This document shows positions 52,083 to 62,899 of a stretch of 64,000 nucleotides of DNA, piece after piece. The first letter of the stretch is position 1. The number at the start of each line of letters is the position of its first letter. Source of the DNA: Streptomyces sp. NBC_00523 (GTDB lineage: Bacteria > Actinomycetota > Actinomycetes > Streptomycetales > Streptomycetaceae); the NCBI RefSeq assembly GCF_036346615.1, contig NZ_CP107836.1, forward strand, positions 1,922,001 to 1,986,000, written 5' to 3'. Both the position numbers and the translations under genes were made by a program. Below the pieces are notes generated by a model. The model did no database searches and was not told the origin of the DNA. It saw nothing but the letters and a program-made list of their open reading frames with translations.

Positions 52083-55000
52083 ATGGCGGATGAGGCGGAT
52101 GTGGTGGGCGGCGAGGCCGTGGGGACCGCGTTGTGCGTGGTGTGTGAGACGTACGCCGACGAGCGGACCTTTCCGCGGCTGACCGGTGCGACGGCCCAGA
52201 TGGAGGGGATCGTCAACCGCCTTGAGGCGCTGGGGATCGCGACCCGTGTCGCGGGCGGCGGCAACCCCTCCTGGGCGGACTTCGACCGGGACCTCACCGC
52301 CTGGAGCGCGTCCGGCGCGGGGAAGCCCGCGATCATCGTGTGGTCCGGGCACGGCGTGCTGGTGGACGACGAACTCCGGCTGGCGCTGCGCGACTTGGAC
52401 CTTGACGTCGAGCAAGTGGCCCGGGACGCACGCGCCCTGCGGCACGGGGTCTCGCCCGAGACGCTGGTCAACGAGGCGGTGGCGTCCGGCGCCGACCAGA
52501 TCCTGGTGCTCATCGACGCCTGCCATGCCGGGGACGCCGTGGGCCGGGGCCTGGAGAAGGCGCTCCGGCGCTGGGAGACCACCTCCGCGCCGCCCGGCCG
52601 GGTGCAGTGGTTCGGGATCATGACGAGTTGTCGGCGCGGCGAGACCTCGGACGGGGCCGGGCCGCTGCTCGACGCGCTGGCCGAGGTGCTGAGGGAGGGC
52701 CCGGCCACCAGCGAGTACCGGTCGGCGTGGAGCGCCCACAACGCGTGGGTAAGCGGCCCGGACGTGCTCGCCGCGCTCGGTGAGCGGTGGCGCGGCGAGG
52801 GGCAGACGCCGGTCCCGGCCGCCCTCGGCACCGGGCGGGCGGTCTTCCCGAACCCACGCCATGTGCCCGGGGCGCCCGCGCGGCTGGTGGAGCACCTGGT
52901 GCTCGCGGCCCGGGGTGTCGGGTTCCGCGAGGAGGGCTCGTTCTTCACGGGCCGGAAGCGGGTCCTGGGCCGGATCACCGACTGGATCGAGGCGGACGAG
53001 GCGGGGCTCTTCCTGGTGACCGGCCCGGCGGGCTGCGGCAAGTCGGCGGTGCTGGGCCGGATCGCGACGCTCACCGACCCGGAGCGGCGCGCGGAGACGG
53101 AGGCGCAGGGCGGCCTGCGTGAGGGCGACCCCGGCCCCGGACCCGGGCACCCGCTCGCGGCGGTGCACCTGCGGGGGCTGAGCCCGCTTCAGGCCGCCGC
53201 CGAGCTGGCCCTGCGGCTCGGGCTGCCGGAGCCGCGCAACCCGGACGACTTCCGGGGCGAGCTGCGCGAGCTGGACCGGCGTCCGGTGCTGGTCCTGGAC
53301 GGCCTGGACGAGGTGCCCGTCGAGCATCTGCAAGCCATGATCGAGGAGCTGGTCTTCCCGCTCAGCCGGGCGGTCCCGGTGCTGCTGGGCTCGCGGGAGC
53401 GGGCGTTCCGCGCCCGGCTGGCGGACGACGGGCACCCGGACGAGACCCTGCCGGACGCGCTGGCCCGGCTGATCGGGACGGCCGTCACCACCGCGGACCT
53501 GGAGGAGGAGCCGGACACCGAGGAGGACATCGCCGCGTATGTGTCCCGCCGGTGCGAGGCGGGCGGCTTCCCGGCGGACCGGGCGCGGGAGGCGGGCGAG
53601 GCGGTCGCCGCGCGCGCCACGGCGGTGGGGGGTGGGTTCCTGTTCGCCCGGCTGGTGACCGGCTCGCTGCTGGCGGAGGGGCGGGACGCCCGGGACGACG
53701 CCTGGCAGGCCGGTCTGCCGGAGTCCATCGGGGCCGCGTTCGAGGACGACCTGCGGGCGGGCCCGGTCCGGGTCCTGGCGGACGGCACCGAACTCCCGTC
53801 CGCCGCACGCGATCTGCTGACCGCGCTGGCCTGGACAGTGGGGCGCGGGATGCCCGCCGGGGGCGTCTGGGAGGAGGTCGCCGGGGCGCTGGGCGGCCGG
53901 GCGACGCCGTACGACGAGAGCGACGTGGACTGGGTGCTGTCCGCGTACGGGCGCTACATCGTGGAGGACGCGGAACACGGGCAGGCGGTGTACCGGCTGT
54001 ACCACCGGGAGTTCGTCTCGCATCTCGCGTCCCGGCCGGTGGCGGGCGGGGCCGAGGCCGCGGAGGTGGTGCTCGCCGCGCTCGTCGCGCATGCCGAGCG
54101 GCGCGCGGCGGACGGCGGCTGGGCGGCGGTGCACCCGTACGTGGCGCGGAGGCTCGCGCGGCACGCGGGCCGGGCGGGCGCGCCGGGGATCGAGGCGCTG
54201 CGGAAGCTCGTCAAGCGGCTCGGGCCGGACGCGGTACCGGTCCTGGGCCATGCGCTGCACGGCTACTCGGAGCAGCTGGGGCTGAACGGGAACCCGGCCG
54301 AGGCGTTGCGGGCGGCGCAGGAGGCTGTGGACCTCTTCCGGACGTTGGAGGAGGCCGCCCCCGGGTCCCGTACGACGGAACTGGTGCGCACCCTGGTCAA
54401 CGTCGCCAACCGGTGCGCCGACGTCGGGGACCGCGAGGGGTCTCTCCTCCCGGCGCGCGAGGCGGTCGCGCTCCTGCAGAGCCGCTCCGGGGCGGGGGAC
54501 AACGCATCCCTCCTGGCCGACCTCGCGCTGGCCCTCGCCACGCTCGGCAGGCGGGTCCACGAGATCGGTGACCCCGAGGGTGCGCTCGTCTTCGCCAGGG
54601 ACGCCGTCGTCGTCTTCCGGGAGCTGTCCGAGAAGGAGCCGGCTGTCTTCCGCCCCCAGCTCGCCTCCGCGCTGAACGGCCTGGCGGTGGTGCTGATGGC
54701 ACTCGGGGAGCGCCGGGCCGCCGTCTCCCCCGCGCAGGAGGCGGTGGAGATCTTCACCGACCTCGCCGCCGCGCGCCCGGACGAGCATCTGGGCCCCCTC
54801 GCCTCCTCCCTGGCGAGCCTGGCCCACGCCCTCAAGGCCGTCGGACGTCACGCGGACGCGCTGCCGCAGGCGGAGAAGGCGGTCCAGGTCAACCGGAGGG
54901 TGACCGAGCGCCACCCGGCCGCCCTGCGGGCCTCCCTGGCGGGCTACCTGGCCAATCTGTCCGTGCACAGGGCCGACGTGGGCGACACCGCGAGGGCGCT

Positions 55001-57116
55001 GGCCCCCGCGAAGGAGGCCGTGGAGATCTGCCGGGAGCTCATCGAGGGTCACCCGGACGCATTCCGCAAGGAACTGGCCACGGCACTGCACAACCTCGCG
55101 GACCGGCTCTCCGCCGTCGGGGACCACGAGGGCGCGCTCGCGGCCGCCCGGGAGGCCGCGCGGGTGTTCGCCGGGCTCGCCAACGAGCACATGGAGGTCT
55201 TCCAACCGGACCTCGCCCGGGCCGTGACGTCCCTGGCCAACAAGACCGCCGCCGCCGGGGACCGCACGTCGGCGGCGCTGCTCGCGCGCCAGGCCCTGCA
55301 GCTCCAGCGCGATCTGGTCAAGCACCGGCCGGCGGCCTCCCTCCCTGGGCTGGCCGCGATGCTGAACAACCTCGCGATGCACCTGGCCGCCGACGGGCAA
55401 CCGGCGGAGGCCCTGGCACACGTCGAGGAGGCGGCCACGCTCTACGGGCGTCTCGCCGGCGAGGACCCGGAGGCGTTCCTCCCCGAGTACGCGCTGGTCC
55501 TCAACAACGTCGCCAATCACCGTGCGGTCCTGGGCGATCTGTCGGGGGCGCTCGCGGCGGGCCGGGAGTCGGTCGCGATCCGCCGGGAACTCGCCGCGGT
55601 ACAGCCCGCCGTCCACCGGCAGGAGCTGGCCGTCTCGCTCGCCAACCTCGCCGCCCATCTGAACCCGGCCGGCGAGCCGGAGGAGGGACTGTCCGTCGCG
55701 ACAGAGGCCATCGCGCTCCTGCGTGGACTCGCCCCCGACGCACCCGTCCTGCGCTCCCCGCTCGCGAGGGCCCTCGGCGCCCTGGCCGCGAACCTCAACA
55801 GCACCGGCAGCCCGAAGGAGGCCCTGGCTGCGGCCGACGAAAGTGTCGTCCTATTGCGCCGGCTCGTGGACGAGCACAGCGGAGCGCACCGTGCCGACCT
55901 GGCGCTCGCCCTGCGGAACTGCGGCAAGCTCCGGGGGATGAACGGGGACCTCGAGGGAGCCGTGAGTACGGCCCGGGAAGCGCTGTCCGTCTGCCGCGCC
56001 CTGGCCCTGGAGAACCCGCGCGCCTTCGAGGACGATCTGGTGCAGGGGCTCGGGGAGCTGGCCCGCGCGCTCGCCCGTACCGGCGACCACGCCTCGGCGG
56101 TCGAGGCGCACGAGGAGTGCGCGGCGGAGTTCGCCGAAGCCCACCCGTCGACCGCCCGGCGCGTCGGCGTCGAGCGGAGCATCTTCCTGCTGGACTGCCC
56201 CGCCCCGCTGCCCTCGGAGGGCGTACGCGCCCTCGCGTCGTTCCTCGGCCGGGACGCCGGTCTCGAACCGGAGGACGGCCCGGACCTGGTGACCGTACGG
56301 GCACGACGGGCCCTGCGCGCCCACGGCGACCGGGAGGAGGTGCGCGAGGCGTGGGAGGCGGAGACCCACGGCCCCGCGCCCGACTGGCTCTCGCTCTCGG
56401 CCGCCACGCTGGAAGCCGTGGGCACCTGGATGTTCGCGCCCGACTGGACCGCGTCACGCGACCTGTGGTCCCAGTACACCGACGCGCTCGCCGGCGAGGA
56501 GGCCGCGACGGCGCTCGAAGAGCTGGCGCTCCTGGATCCGGCCACCGCGCAACAGCACGCCGCGCTCCGTGAGTTCGTGCTCGACCACGGGGTGACCTCC
56601 GCCTACGATCCGCTGATCCTCTCGGGGCAGCTGACCGAGTGGGTGGGCTGCGAGTCCTGGGCCGAGTCGCGGGCCTACCTCCAGGACCACCCCCGCCTCC
56701 TCCAGGTCCGGCCGTCCCCGGACACCCCGCTCTCGCACGTCGCCGTCCTGGACGTCTCCCGTGCGGAGGGGATCGACGCCGCCTACGCACTGGTGGAGGA
56801 CCGGGACGCGCTCCAGGCGTACGTGGAACGGGCGTTGGAGGCCGGTGACGGCACCTCCCTGATGCACGCGGCCGCCATCGAGGGGCAGGTCTTCGACGAC
56901 CGGCTGTCCTCCTTCGCCCACGCCCAGGTGAGCATGGTCCTCTCGGGAGCCGTCCAGGGCATCGAACCGGAGGAGCTGGCCGACCTGATCCCGCGCGCCC
57001 CGGAGGAGATCCGCGCCCGGCTGCTGCGGGAGATCGCGGGCCTCAGTGTCCGGTACGCCGAGCCGTACGGGGAGCTGTGGCTCCGCATGATCAAGGCGCT
57101 CAGCGGGGCGGCCTGA
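52083..57116 (+). CDS. Second caspase-like / STAND-NACHT ATPase / TPR protein, 1677 aa
   Basis: Paralogue of the protein at 44750-49756 over its whole length. The caspase-like domain has His90 in VWSGHG and Cys147 in IDACHAGD. The NTPase has GPAGCGKS (Lys320) and LDGLDE. About fourteen diverged TPR units span roughly 720-1370, and the shared C-terminal domain lies at about 1400-1677 ([33 protein letters not shown]). Here TPR units are typical divergent repeats, unlike the near-identical array of the paralogue. The ATG at 52083 has GGAG 7 bases upstream; an ATG at 52059 is possible but has a poorer site. It stands alone after the XRE/DUF397 terminator, with its own copy of the shared promoter module. 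Confidence 0.88.
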   Translation: MADEADVVGGEAVGTALCVVCETYADERTFPRLTGATAQMEGIVNRLEALGIATRVAGGGNPSWADFDRDLTAWSASGAGKPAIIVWSGHGVLVDDELRLALRDLDLDVEQVARDARALRHGVSPETLVNEAVASGADQILVLIDACHAGDAVGRGLEKALRRWETTSAPPGRVQWFGIMTSCRRGETSDGAGPLLDALAEVLREGPATSEYRSAWSAHNAWVSGPDVLAALGERWRGEGQTPVPAALGTGRAVFPNPRHVPGAPARLVEHLVLAARGVGFREEGSFFTGRKRVLGRITDWIEADEAGLFLVTGPAGCGKSAVLGRIATLTDPERRAETEAQGGLREGDPGPGPGHPLAAVHLRGLSPLQAAAELALRLGLPEPRNPDDFRGELRELDRRPVLVLDGLDEVPVEHLQAMIEELVFPLSRAVPVLLGSRERAFRARLADDGHPDETLPDALARLIGTAVTTADLEEEPDTEEDIAAYVSRRCEAGGFPADRAREAGEAVAARATAVGGGFLFARLVTGSLLAEGRDARDDAWQAGLPESIGAAFEDDLRAGPVRVLADGTELPSAARDLLTALAWTVGRGMPAGGVWEEVAGALGGRATPYDESDVDWVLSAYGRYIVEDAEHGQAVYRLYHREFVSHLASRPVAGGAEAAEVVLAALVAHAERRAADGGWAAVHPYVARRLARHAGRAGAPGIEALRKLVKRLGPDAVPVLGHALHGYSEQLGLNGNPAEALRAAQEAVDLFRTLEEAAPGSRTTELVRTLVNVANRCADVGDREGSLLPAREAVALLQSRSGAGDNASLLADLALALATLGRRVHEIGDPEGALVFARDAVVVFRELSEKEPAVFRPQLASALNGLAVVLMALGERRAAVSPAQEAVEIFTDLAAARPDEHLGPLASSLASLAHALKAVGRHADALPQAEKAVQVNRRVTERHPAALRASLAGYLANLSVHRADVGDTARALAPAKEAVEICRELIEGHPDAFRKELATALHNLADRLSAVGDHEGALAAAREAARVFAGLANEHMEVFQPDLARAVTSLANKTAAAGDRTSAALLARQALQLQRDLVKHRPAASLPGLAAMLNNLAMHLAADGQPAEALAHVEEAATLYGRLAGEDPEAFLPEYALVLNNVANHRAVLGDLSGALAAGRESVAIRRELAAVQPAVHRQELAVSLANLAAHLNPAGEPEEGLSVATEAIALLRGLAPDAPVLRSPLARALGALAANLNSTGSPKEALAAADESVVLLRRLVDEHSGAHRADLALALRNCGKLRGMNGDLEGAVSTAREALSVCRALALENPRAFEDDLVQGLGELARALARTGDHASAVEAHEECAAEFAEAHPSTARRVGVERSIFLLDCPAPLPSEGVRALASFLGRDAGLEPEDGPDLVTVRARRALRAHGDREEVREAWEAETHGPAPDWLSLSAATLEAVGTWMFAPDWTASRDLWSQYTDALAGEEAATALEELALLDPATAQQHAALREFVLDHGVTSAYDPLILSGQLTEWVGCESWAESRAYLQDHPRLLQVRPSPDTPLSHVAVLDVSRAEGIDAAYALVEDRDALQAYVERALEAGDGTSLMHAAAIEGQVFDDRLSSFAHAQVSMVLSGAVQGIEPEELADLIPRAPEEIRARLLREIAGLSVRYAEPYGELWLRMIKALSGAA

Positions 57117-57134
57117 CGGCCACCCGTACACACG

Positions 57135-57173
57135 AGGGGACCCGGTCCGCACGAGCGTGCGGACCGGACCCCT
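57135..57173. terminator. Bidirectional terminator
   Basis: CCGGTCCGCAC (57142-57152) pairs with GTGCGGACCGG (57157-57167), and outer AGGGG/CCCCT extends the stem. It lies between the second caspase gene and the convergent RND permease gene. Confidence 0.85.
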
Positions 57174-57190
57174 GTGGGTTACCGGGTGAA

Positions 57191-60100
57191 TCAGGCCCGC
57201 GTCGGCTCCGGTTCGCCGGACTCCTGCGCCTCCGCGGGGGCCGGGACGCCGGCCTTCGCGGCCCGCTTGGCGGCCTTCTTGTTCCGGCGGCGTTCCTTGC
57301 GGAGCTCCACCATCGCGTACAGCGTCGGCACCAGGAGGAGCGTCAGCAGCGTCGAGGTGATCAGACCGCCGATGACGACGACGGCCAGCGGCTGCGAGAT
57401 GAAGCCGCCCTCGCCGGTGACGCCGAGCGCCATCGGGAGCAGGGCGAAGATCGTCGCCAGGGCCGTCATCAGGATCGGGCGCAGACGGTGGCGACCGCCC
57501 TCCACGACCGCTTCGACCACGCCCAGGCCCTGGGCCCGGTACTGGTTGATGAGGTCGATCAGCACGATCGCGTTGGTCACCACGATGCCGATCAGCATCA
57601 GCATGCCGATCATCGCCGGGACGCCCATCGGGGTGCCGGTGGCGACGAGCAGGCCGATCGCGCCGGTGGCGGCGAAGGGGATGGAGACCAGCAGGATCAG
57701 CGGCTGGATCAGCGACCGGAAGGTGGCGACCAGCAGCATGAAGACGATCGCGATGGCCGCCAGCATGGCCAGGCCCAGGTTCTTGAAGGCGTCGTCCTGG
57801 TCCGAGGAGACACCGCCGATGGTGGCGGTGGCGCCCTCCGGGAGGTCCAGGGCCTTGATCTTCGTCTGGAGCGTGGAGCTGACCGCGCCGGTGTTGTCAC
57901 CGGTGGGCCGGGCGGTGATCGTCGCGGCGCGCTGGCCGTCGATCCGGGTCATCGAGACCGGTCCGGGGACCAGCTTCACATCGGCGATGGTGCCGAGCTT
58001 CACCTTGCCGAGCGGAAGGTCCTTCAGCTCCTGCATGGTGGTGGCCGGGTGGGCCGACTTCACGACGACGTCGCGCTCGGCGTCGTCCATGAGCGCCTTG
58101 CCGGACGGGGTGCCCCGCACCGCTCCGGCGACGGCCGCGCCGAGCGTGGCCTGGGTGTAACCGGCGTCGGCGGCCTTCGCGTTGGCCTTCACCGAGATCC
58201 GCGGGACGCTCTGCGCCAGGTCGCTCTGGACGTCGGTGACGTCCTTGAGCTTGGCGACCTCGGCGCGGACCTGCTCGGACGCCTTCTTCAGGGTGTCCGC
58301 GTCGGCGGCCTTCACCACGACGCTCAGGTCCTGGCTGCCGAAGCCGTCGCCCGCGCTGATGGTGGTGTCGCCGATGCCGTCGAGCTTGGCGAGACCCTTC
58401 TCGATGCGGTCCTGGGTGGCCTCGAACTCGGCGGAGTCCTTCAGGGTGACCTGGTAGGACGCCTGGTTGGAGCCGGTGCCGCCGCCGAAGGCGGCCATGA
58501 AGCCGGACGAGCCGACGGTGACCTGGTAGTCCTTGACGCCGTCGTCGTCGGCGAGGAGCTTCTCGACCTTCTTCGCCGCCTCGTCGGAGGCCGCGAGGCT
58601 GGTGCCCGGGTCCATCTTCTGCTTGATGGACAGGACTTCCTGCTCGCCCTGGTCGAAGAAGTTGGTCTTCAGCAGGGGCGCCATGCCGAAGGTGCCGAAG
58701 AGGACGGCGACGGCGATGACGACACTGGTGATACGGCGCCGGGTGGCGAACCGCAGCACCGGGACGTAGATCCGCTGGAGGCGGCTGCGCGCCTCCTTCT
58801 CCTCGGCCTCGCGGCGCGCCTTGTCCGGGTCCTCGGCGGTGCCCTTGGGGGCGCGCAGGAACCAGTACGACAGGACGGGGACCACGGTCAGCGAGACCAG
58901 CAGCGAGGCCAGCAGGGCCGCGGTGACGGTCAGCGAGAACGAGCCGAACAGCTCGCCGACCATGCCGCCGACGAGACCGATCGGCAGGAAGACGGCGACG
59001 GTGGTGAGGGTGGACGAGGTGACCGCTCCGGCCACCTCCTTGACCGCGGTGATGATCGCGGACTGGCGCTCCTCGCCGTAGCCGAGGTGGCGCTTGATGT
59101 TCTCCAGGACGACGATCGAGTCGTCCACGACCCGGCCGATCGCGATGGTGAGCGCGCCCAGCGTCAGCATGTTGAGCGACAGGTCACGGGTCCAGAGCAC
59201 GATCAGCGCGAGGACCACGGAGAGCGGGATGGAGACCGCGGTGACCAGGGTGGAGCGCAGCGAGGCCAGGAAGACCAGGATCACGATGACGGCGAAGAGC
59301 AGGCCGAGCGCGCCCTCGGTCGTCAGGCCGGAGATCGCCTTGGAGACGGCCGGGCCCTGGTCCGAGACGACGGTCAGCTCGGCGCCGGAGCCGAGGTCCT
59401 TGCGCAGGTCCGGGAGCTTGTCCTTGACGGCGTCCGAGATGGCGACGGCGCTGCCGTCCTTGTCCATCGTCGCCATGACGGCGAGGCTCGGGCGGCCGTT
59501 GGTGCGGGTGATGGAGTCCGCGGTGGCGGCCTCCTGCTTCACGGTCGCGATGTCACCGAGGCGGACCGGCTTGCCGGGCTTGCCCGAGGCCGGGTTCTGA
59601 CCGGTGACCCGCAGGTCCTCGATCTGCTTCAGCGAGGTGAAGGCGCCGCCGACCTGGATCGTGCGGCTCTTGCCGGACTCCGAGAAGGCACCGGCCGGGA
59701 CGGTCGCGCCGCCCGACTGGAGGGCCTGGGAGAGCGCGGCGGCGTTGAGTCCGGCGGCGGCGAGCTTCGTGTCGTCCGGGGTGACGGAGACCTGGAGGTC
59801 GCGCACACCGTCGACGGAGACCTGGCCGACGCCGTCGATGTCCTCCAGGGCGGGGACGACGGTGCGGTCCAGCTGGTCGGCCAGCGCCTGCTGGTCCTTG
59901 TCCGAGGTGACGGCGAGGACGACGGTCGGGATGTCGTCCGTCGAACCGGCGATGACCTGCGGGTCGACGTCCTCGGGCAGCTGGACGCGGGCGCGGTTCA
60001 CGGCCTGCTGGATGTCGGCGACGAGCTGCTTGGTGCCCTCGTCCCCGAAGTCGAAGGACGCCATGATGACGGCGTTGCCCTCGCTGGCGGTCGACGTGAC

Positions 60101-60340
60101 GCCGGTGACGCCGTCGACGGCCTTGATGGTGTTCTCGAGCGGTTCGACGACCTGCTTCTCGACCACATCGGGGGACGCACCCTGGTAGGGGGCGAGCACC
60201 GACACCATCGGCAGTTCGATGGTGGGCAGCAGCTGCTGCTTGAGCTGCGGGATCGCAATCGCTCCGAAGACGAGCGCGACGATCGAGATCAGACCGATCA
60301 GGGCCCTTTGCGCGAGGCTGAATCTGGACAGCCAGGACAT
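57191..60340 (-). CDS. RND-family efflux permease (AcrB/HAE1-like)
   Basis: A 1049-aa transporter with the RND layout: one helix, a large periplasmic-type loop, six helices, a second loop, and five to six helices. It starts MSWLSRFSLAQRALIGLISIV. The signature helix 4 motif IGRVVDDSIVVLENIKRH contains the proton-relay Asp pair. Other conserved blocks are FLPIGLVGGMVGELFGSF and GVPAMIGMLMLIGIVVTNAIVLI. No membrane-fusion protein or outer-membrane channel is encoded nearby, as expected in a Gram-positive. It lies downstream of, and probably under control of, the two-component pair. Substrate unknown. Confidence 0.92.
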   Translation of the reverse strand: MSWLSRFSLAQRALIGLISIVALVFGAIAIPQLKQQLLPTIELPMVSVLAPYQGASPDVVEKQVVEPLENTIKAVDGVTGVTSTASEGNAVIMASFDFGDEGTKQLVADIQQAVNRARVQLPEDVDPQVIAGSTDDIPTVVLAVTSDKDQQALADQLDRTVVPALEDIDGVGQVSVDGVRDLQVSVTPDDTKLAAAGLNAAALSQALQSGGATVPAGAFSESGKSRTIQVGGAFTSLKQIEDLRVTGQNPASGKPGKPVRLGDIATVKQEAATADSITRTNGRPSLAVMATMDKDGSAVAISDAVKDKLPDLRKDLGSGAELTVVSDQGPAVSKAISGLTTEGALGLLFAVIVILVFLASLRSTLVTAVSIPLSVVLALIVLWTRDLSLNMLTLGALTIAIGRVVDDSIVVLENIKRHLGYGEERQSAIITAVKEVAGAVTSSTLTTVAVFLPIGLVGGMVGELFGSFSLTVTAALLASLLVSLTVVPVLSYWFLRAPKGTAEDPDKARREAEEKEARSRLQRIYVPVLRFATRRRITSVVIAVAVLFGTFGMAPLLKTNFFDQGEQEVLSIKQKMDPGTSLAASDEAAKKVEKLLADDDGVKDYQVTVGSSGFMAAFGGGTGSNQASYQVTLKDSAEFEATQDRIEKGLAKLDGIGDTTISAGDGFGSQDLSVVVKAADADTLKKASEQVRAEVAKLKDVTDVQSDLAQSVPRISVKANAKAADAGYTQATLGAAVAGAVRGTPSGKALMDDAERDVVVKSAHPATTMQELKDLPLGKVKLGTIADVKLVPGPVSMTRIDGQRAATITARPTGDNTGAVSSTLQTKIKALDLPEGATATIGGVSSDQDDAFKNLGLAMLAAIAIVFMLLVATFRSLIQPLILLVSIPFAATGAIGLLVATGTPMGVPAMIGMLMLIGIVVTNAIVLIDLINQYRAQGLGVVEAVVEGGRHRLRPILMTALATIFALLPMALGVTGEGGFISQPLAVVVIGGLITSTLLTLLLVPTLYAMVELRKERRRNKKAAKRAAKAGVPAPAEAQESGEPEPTRA

Positions 60341-60514
60341 GGGTGGGTCTCTTTCTGTGGCTTACGCGGCAGGTGGGCGGGATGCCGGGGCGTGCCCGGG
60401 GGACAGATCCAGCCCACCTATACGATCGCCGATGCCCGGGACGAAAGTCCTCGGCCCCAGGGTCGCTTTCTCACGCCCCGCATACCGCAGGTGGAGTACG
60501 CCCCGGCTGCACCC

Positions 60515-61210
60515 TCACTCCACCCGCGGGCGCACCAGGCCCGATTCGTACGCAATTACCACGAGTTGTGCGCGGTCCCGGGCGCCCAGCTTCGCCATCG
60601 CCCGGTTCACATGCGTCTTGACGGTCAGTGGGCTGACGACCAGGCGCTCCGCGATCTCGTCGTTGGACAGCCCGCCCGCGACCAGGACCAGCACCTCGCG
60701 CTCCCTCGTGGTGAGGGCCGCCAGCCGCTCCGAGTACGCGGCCGCCCCCGGCCCGTCATCCACCCCGCTGCCGCCCTGCGCGAGGAACGTGGCGATCAGG
60801 CCCTTGGTCGCGGCCGGCGAGAGCAGCGCCTCGCCCCCCGCGGCGATCCGGATCGCGTTGAGGAGTTCGTCCGGCTCGGCGCCCTTGCCGAGGAAGCCCG
60901 AGGCCCCCGCGCGCAGCGACTGCACCACGTACTCGTCCACCTCGAAGGTGGTGAGCATGACCACGCGGACGTCCGCGAGATCCGGGTCGGCGCTGATCAT
61001 GCGGGTGGCGGTGAGTCCGTCCGTGCCGGGCATCCGGATGTCCATCAGCACCACGTCGGGCCGCTCGGCGCGGGCCACCTCCACGGCCTGCGCCCCGTCC
61101 GCCGCCTCGCCCACCACCCGCATGTCGGGCTCCGAGTCGACCAGCACCCGGAACGCGCTGCGCAGCAGCGCCTGGTCGTCGGCGAGCAGGACCTTGATGG
61201 CCGGTGTCAT
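60515..61210 (-). CDS. NarL/LuxR-family response regulator
   Basis: A 231-aa response regulator. The receiver domain has the acidic pocket LLADDQALLR, phospho-Asp in VVLMDIRMPGTDGL, Thr in MLTTFE and Lys in GFLGKGAEPDEL. The LuxR helix-turn-helix (LTTREREVLVLVAGGLSNDEIAERLVVSP...KTHVNRAMAKL) follows. The ATG at 61210 overlaps the kinase stop by 4 bases. The adjacent RND permease gene on the same strand 174 bases downstream is a likely target. Confidence 0.93.
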   Translation of the reverse strand: MTPAIKVLLADDQALLRSAFRVLVDSEPDMRVVGEAADGAQAVEVARAERPDVVLMDIRMPGTDGLTATRMISADPDLADVRVVMLTTFEVDEYVVQSLRAGASGFLGKGAEPDELLNAIRIAAGGEALLSPAATKGLIATFLAQGGSGVDDGPGAAAYSERLAALTTREREVLVLVAGGLSNDEIAERLVVSPLTVKTHVNRAMAKLGARDRAQLVVIAYESGLVRPRVE

Positions 61211-62475
61211 GCGTTCTCCCCCGTCCGGCCCGCCGCGCCCGGGCGACCGGGCTCCTGCGCGCGGGCCTCGACGGGCAGGATCGCATGGACGCGGAACCCG
61301 CCCCCGTAGCGGGGACCCGCGGTGAGGGTGCCGCCCAGGGCGGTGACGCGTTCGCGCATCCCGAGCAGGCCGTGGCCGCCGCCGGACGCGGAGTCGGCGC
61401 CGGTGGCGTTCCCGCGGCCGTTGTCCAGGACCATGACCTCGGCCGTGGCCCCGACCCGTACGACGCTCACCTCGGCCTTGGCGCCCGGGCCCGCGTGCTT
61501 GCGGACGTTGGTCAGGGCCTCCTGGATCACCCGGTACGCGGCCAGGTCGACGGCCGAGGGCAGCGGCGGCTCGCCCTCGGCGGCGCAGGCGACCTCGACG
61601 GGCAGCCCCGCCTGGCGCACGCTCGCGACCAGCTGGCCGAGGACCGCGAGGCCGGGGGCCGGTTCGGTGGGCGCCTCCGGGTCTCCGGACTGGCGGAGCA
61701 GGCCGACGGTGGCCCGGAGCTCGTTGAGCGCGGACCGGCTCGCCTCGCGGACGTGGGCGAGGGCCTGTTTCGCCTGGTCGGGGCGCTTGTCCATGACGTG
61801 CGCTGCGACCCCGGCCTGCACGTTGACCAGGGCGATGTGGTGGGCGACGACGTCGTGCAGGTCGCGGGCGATGCGCAGCCGTTCCTCGGCGACCCGGCGG
61901 CGGGCCTCCTCCTCGCGGGTCCGTTCGGCGCGTTCGGCGCGCTCCCGGATCGCACCGACGAACGCGCGCCGGGAGCGGACCGCGTCGCCCGCGGCCGCGG
62001 CCATCCCGGTCCAGGCGAAGACGCCCAGGTTCTCCTGGCTGTACCAGGGCGGTGAACCGAAGAGCATGGCGGCGGCGGTGAGCGCGGCCATGGTGAGCAG
62101 CCCGACCCGCCAGGTGGTGGGCCGGTCGGTGCGGGCGGCGACGGTGTAGAGCGCGATGACGGCGCTCATCACGACGGGGGCCGGCGGGTCCGCGGTGACC
62201 AGTTCCACGACGGTCAGCGCCCCGGTGGCGGCGAGCACGGCCATCGGTTCGCGGCGGCGCCGGATCAGGGCCAGCGAGCTGAGCAGCATCAGCAGCAGGC
62301 TGCTCGCGGCGGGGGTGCGGGCGCCGAAAGTGGGCCCGTCGTGCCCGCCGGGGTCCACGAACGAGGCGAAGACCATGGCCACGAGCACGCCCAGGGCGAG
62401 CGCGCCGTCCAGCGCGAGGGGGTGGGCACGCAGCCAGTGGCGGACGCGCAGCACCCCGGTTCCGAGGGTGGTCAC
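61207..62475 (-). CDS. Sensor histidine kinase (DesK/NarX-type)
   Basis: A 422-aa kinase with an N-terminal domain of about five transmembrane helices (residues 20-170). The phospho-acceptor His is in ERLRIARDLHDVVAHHIALVNVQAG, and the HATPase_c domain has IQEALTNVRKHAGPGAK, VLDNGRG and GGGHGLLGMRERVTALGG. The start is GTG at 62475. It overlaps the response regulator by 4 bases. It probably senses a membrane-related signal, given the adjacent RND efflux pump and PspA genes (inference). Confidence 0.92.
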   Translation of the reverse strand: MTTLGTGVLRVRHWLRAHPLALDGALALGVLVAMVFASFVDPGGHDGPTFGARTPAASSLLLMLLSSLALIRRRREPMAVLAATGALTVVELVTADPPAPVVMSAVIALYTVAARTDRPTTWRVGLLTMAALTAAAMLFGSPPWYSQENLGVFAWTGMAAAAGDAVRSRRAFVGAIRERAERAERTREEEARRRVAEERLRIARDLHDVVAHHIALVNVQAGVAAHVMDKRPDQAKQALAHVREASRSALNELRATVGLLRQSGDPEAPTEPAPGLAVLGQLVASVRQAGLPVEVACAAEGEPPLPSAVDLAAYRVIQEALTNVRKHAGPGAKAEVSVVRVGATAEVMVLDNGRGNATGADSASGGGHGLLGMRERVTALGGTLTAGPRYGGGFRVHAILPVEARAQEPGRPGAAGRTGENA

Positions 62476-62549
62476 GTCGGGCTACGTTACGGCGTGCCGC
62501 TCGCGGCCCGGTCCGGCCCCGACCGGCGGGACGCCCCCGGGACGCACCC

Positions 62550-62582
62550 GTGCCCCGCGTCCGTCGGGCGGGCGCGGGGCAC
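62550..62582. terminator. Terminator between pspAA and the sensor kinase
   Basis: GTGCCCCGCG (62550-62559) pairs with CGCGGGGCAC (62573-62582). It lies 30 bases after the pspAA stop on the minus strand, ending the pspA-pspAA unit. Confidence 0.75.
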
Positions 62583-62611
62583 GGGGTGCGGGTGCTGGAG
62601 AGCGGTCGGTG

Positions 62612-62890
62612 TCAGCCGGGGATCAGTCCGTCGTCGCTGAGCATGGCGCGTACCTCTTCGAGGGTCGCGTCCGGCGACGGCAGGATCAGCTCGGACGGCT
62701 CCAGGGAGTCGTCCGGCAAGGGTGAGCCGAGTTCGCGCACCCTTGCGAGGAGCGCGTGGAGCGTGGTGCGGAAGCCGGGTCCGTCACCGCGCTCCATCTC
62801 GGCCAGCAGGGCGTCGTCGAGCTTGTCGAGCTCGGCGAGATGGCTGTCGGCCAGGACGACCTGGCCTTCCCCCATGATCCGTACGATCAT
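62612..62890 (-). CDS. pspAA: PspA-associated protein PspAA
   Basis: A 92-aa protein: MIVRIMGEGQVVLADSHLAELDKLDDALLAEMERGD followed by a helical C-terminal half ending EEVRAMLSDDGLIPG. This matches the PspAA domain family that pairs with PspA in actinobacteria and other bacteria. The stop of pspA is 9 bases upstream, so the two are co-transcribed. The exact biochemical role is unknown; it is thought to help PspA respond to envelope stress. Confidence 0.88.
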   Translation of the reverse strand: MIVRIMGEGQVVLADSHLAELDKLDDALLAEMERGDGPGFRTTLHALLARVRELGSPLPDDSLEPSELILPSPDATLEEVRAMLSDDGLIPG

Positions 62891-62899
62891 GACGCCGCC

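Noticed and set aside
51768..55658. Minus-strand ORF of 1296 codons
   Set aside because: Antisense to the second caspase-ATPase-TPR gene; no domain is recognisable and the composition is that of a shadow frame.
57077..61309. Plus-strand ORF of 1410 codons
   Set aside because: Antisense to the RND permease and response regulator genes, with Asp/Gly/Arg-rich low-complexity translation.
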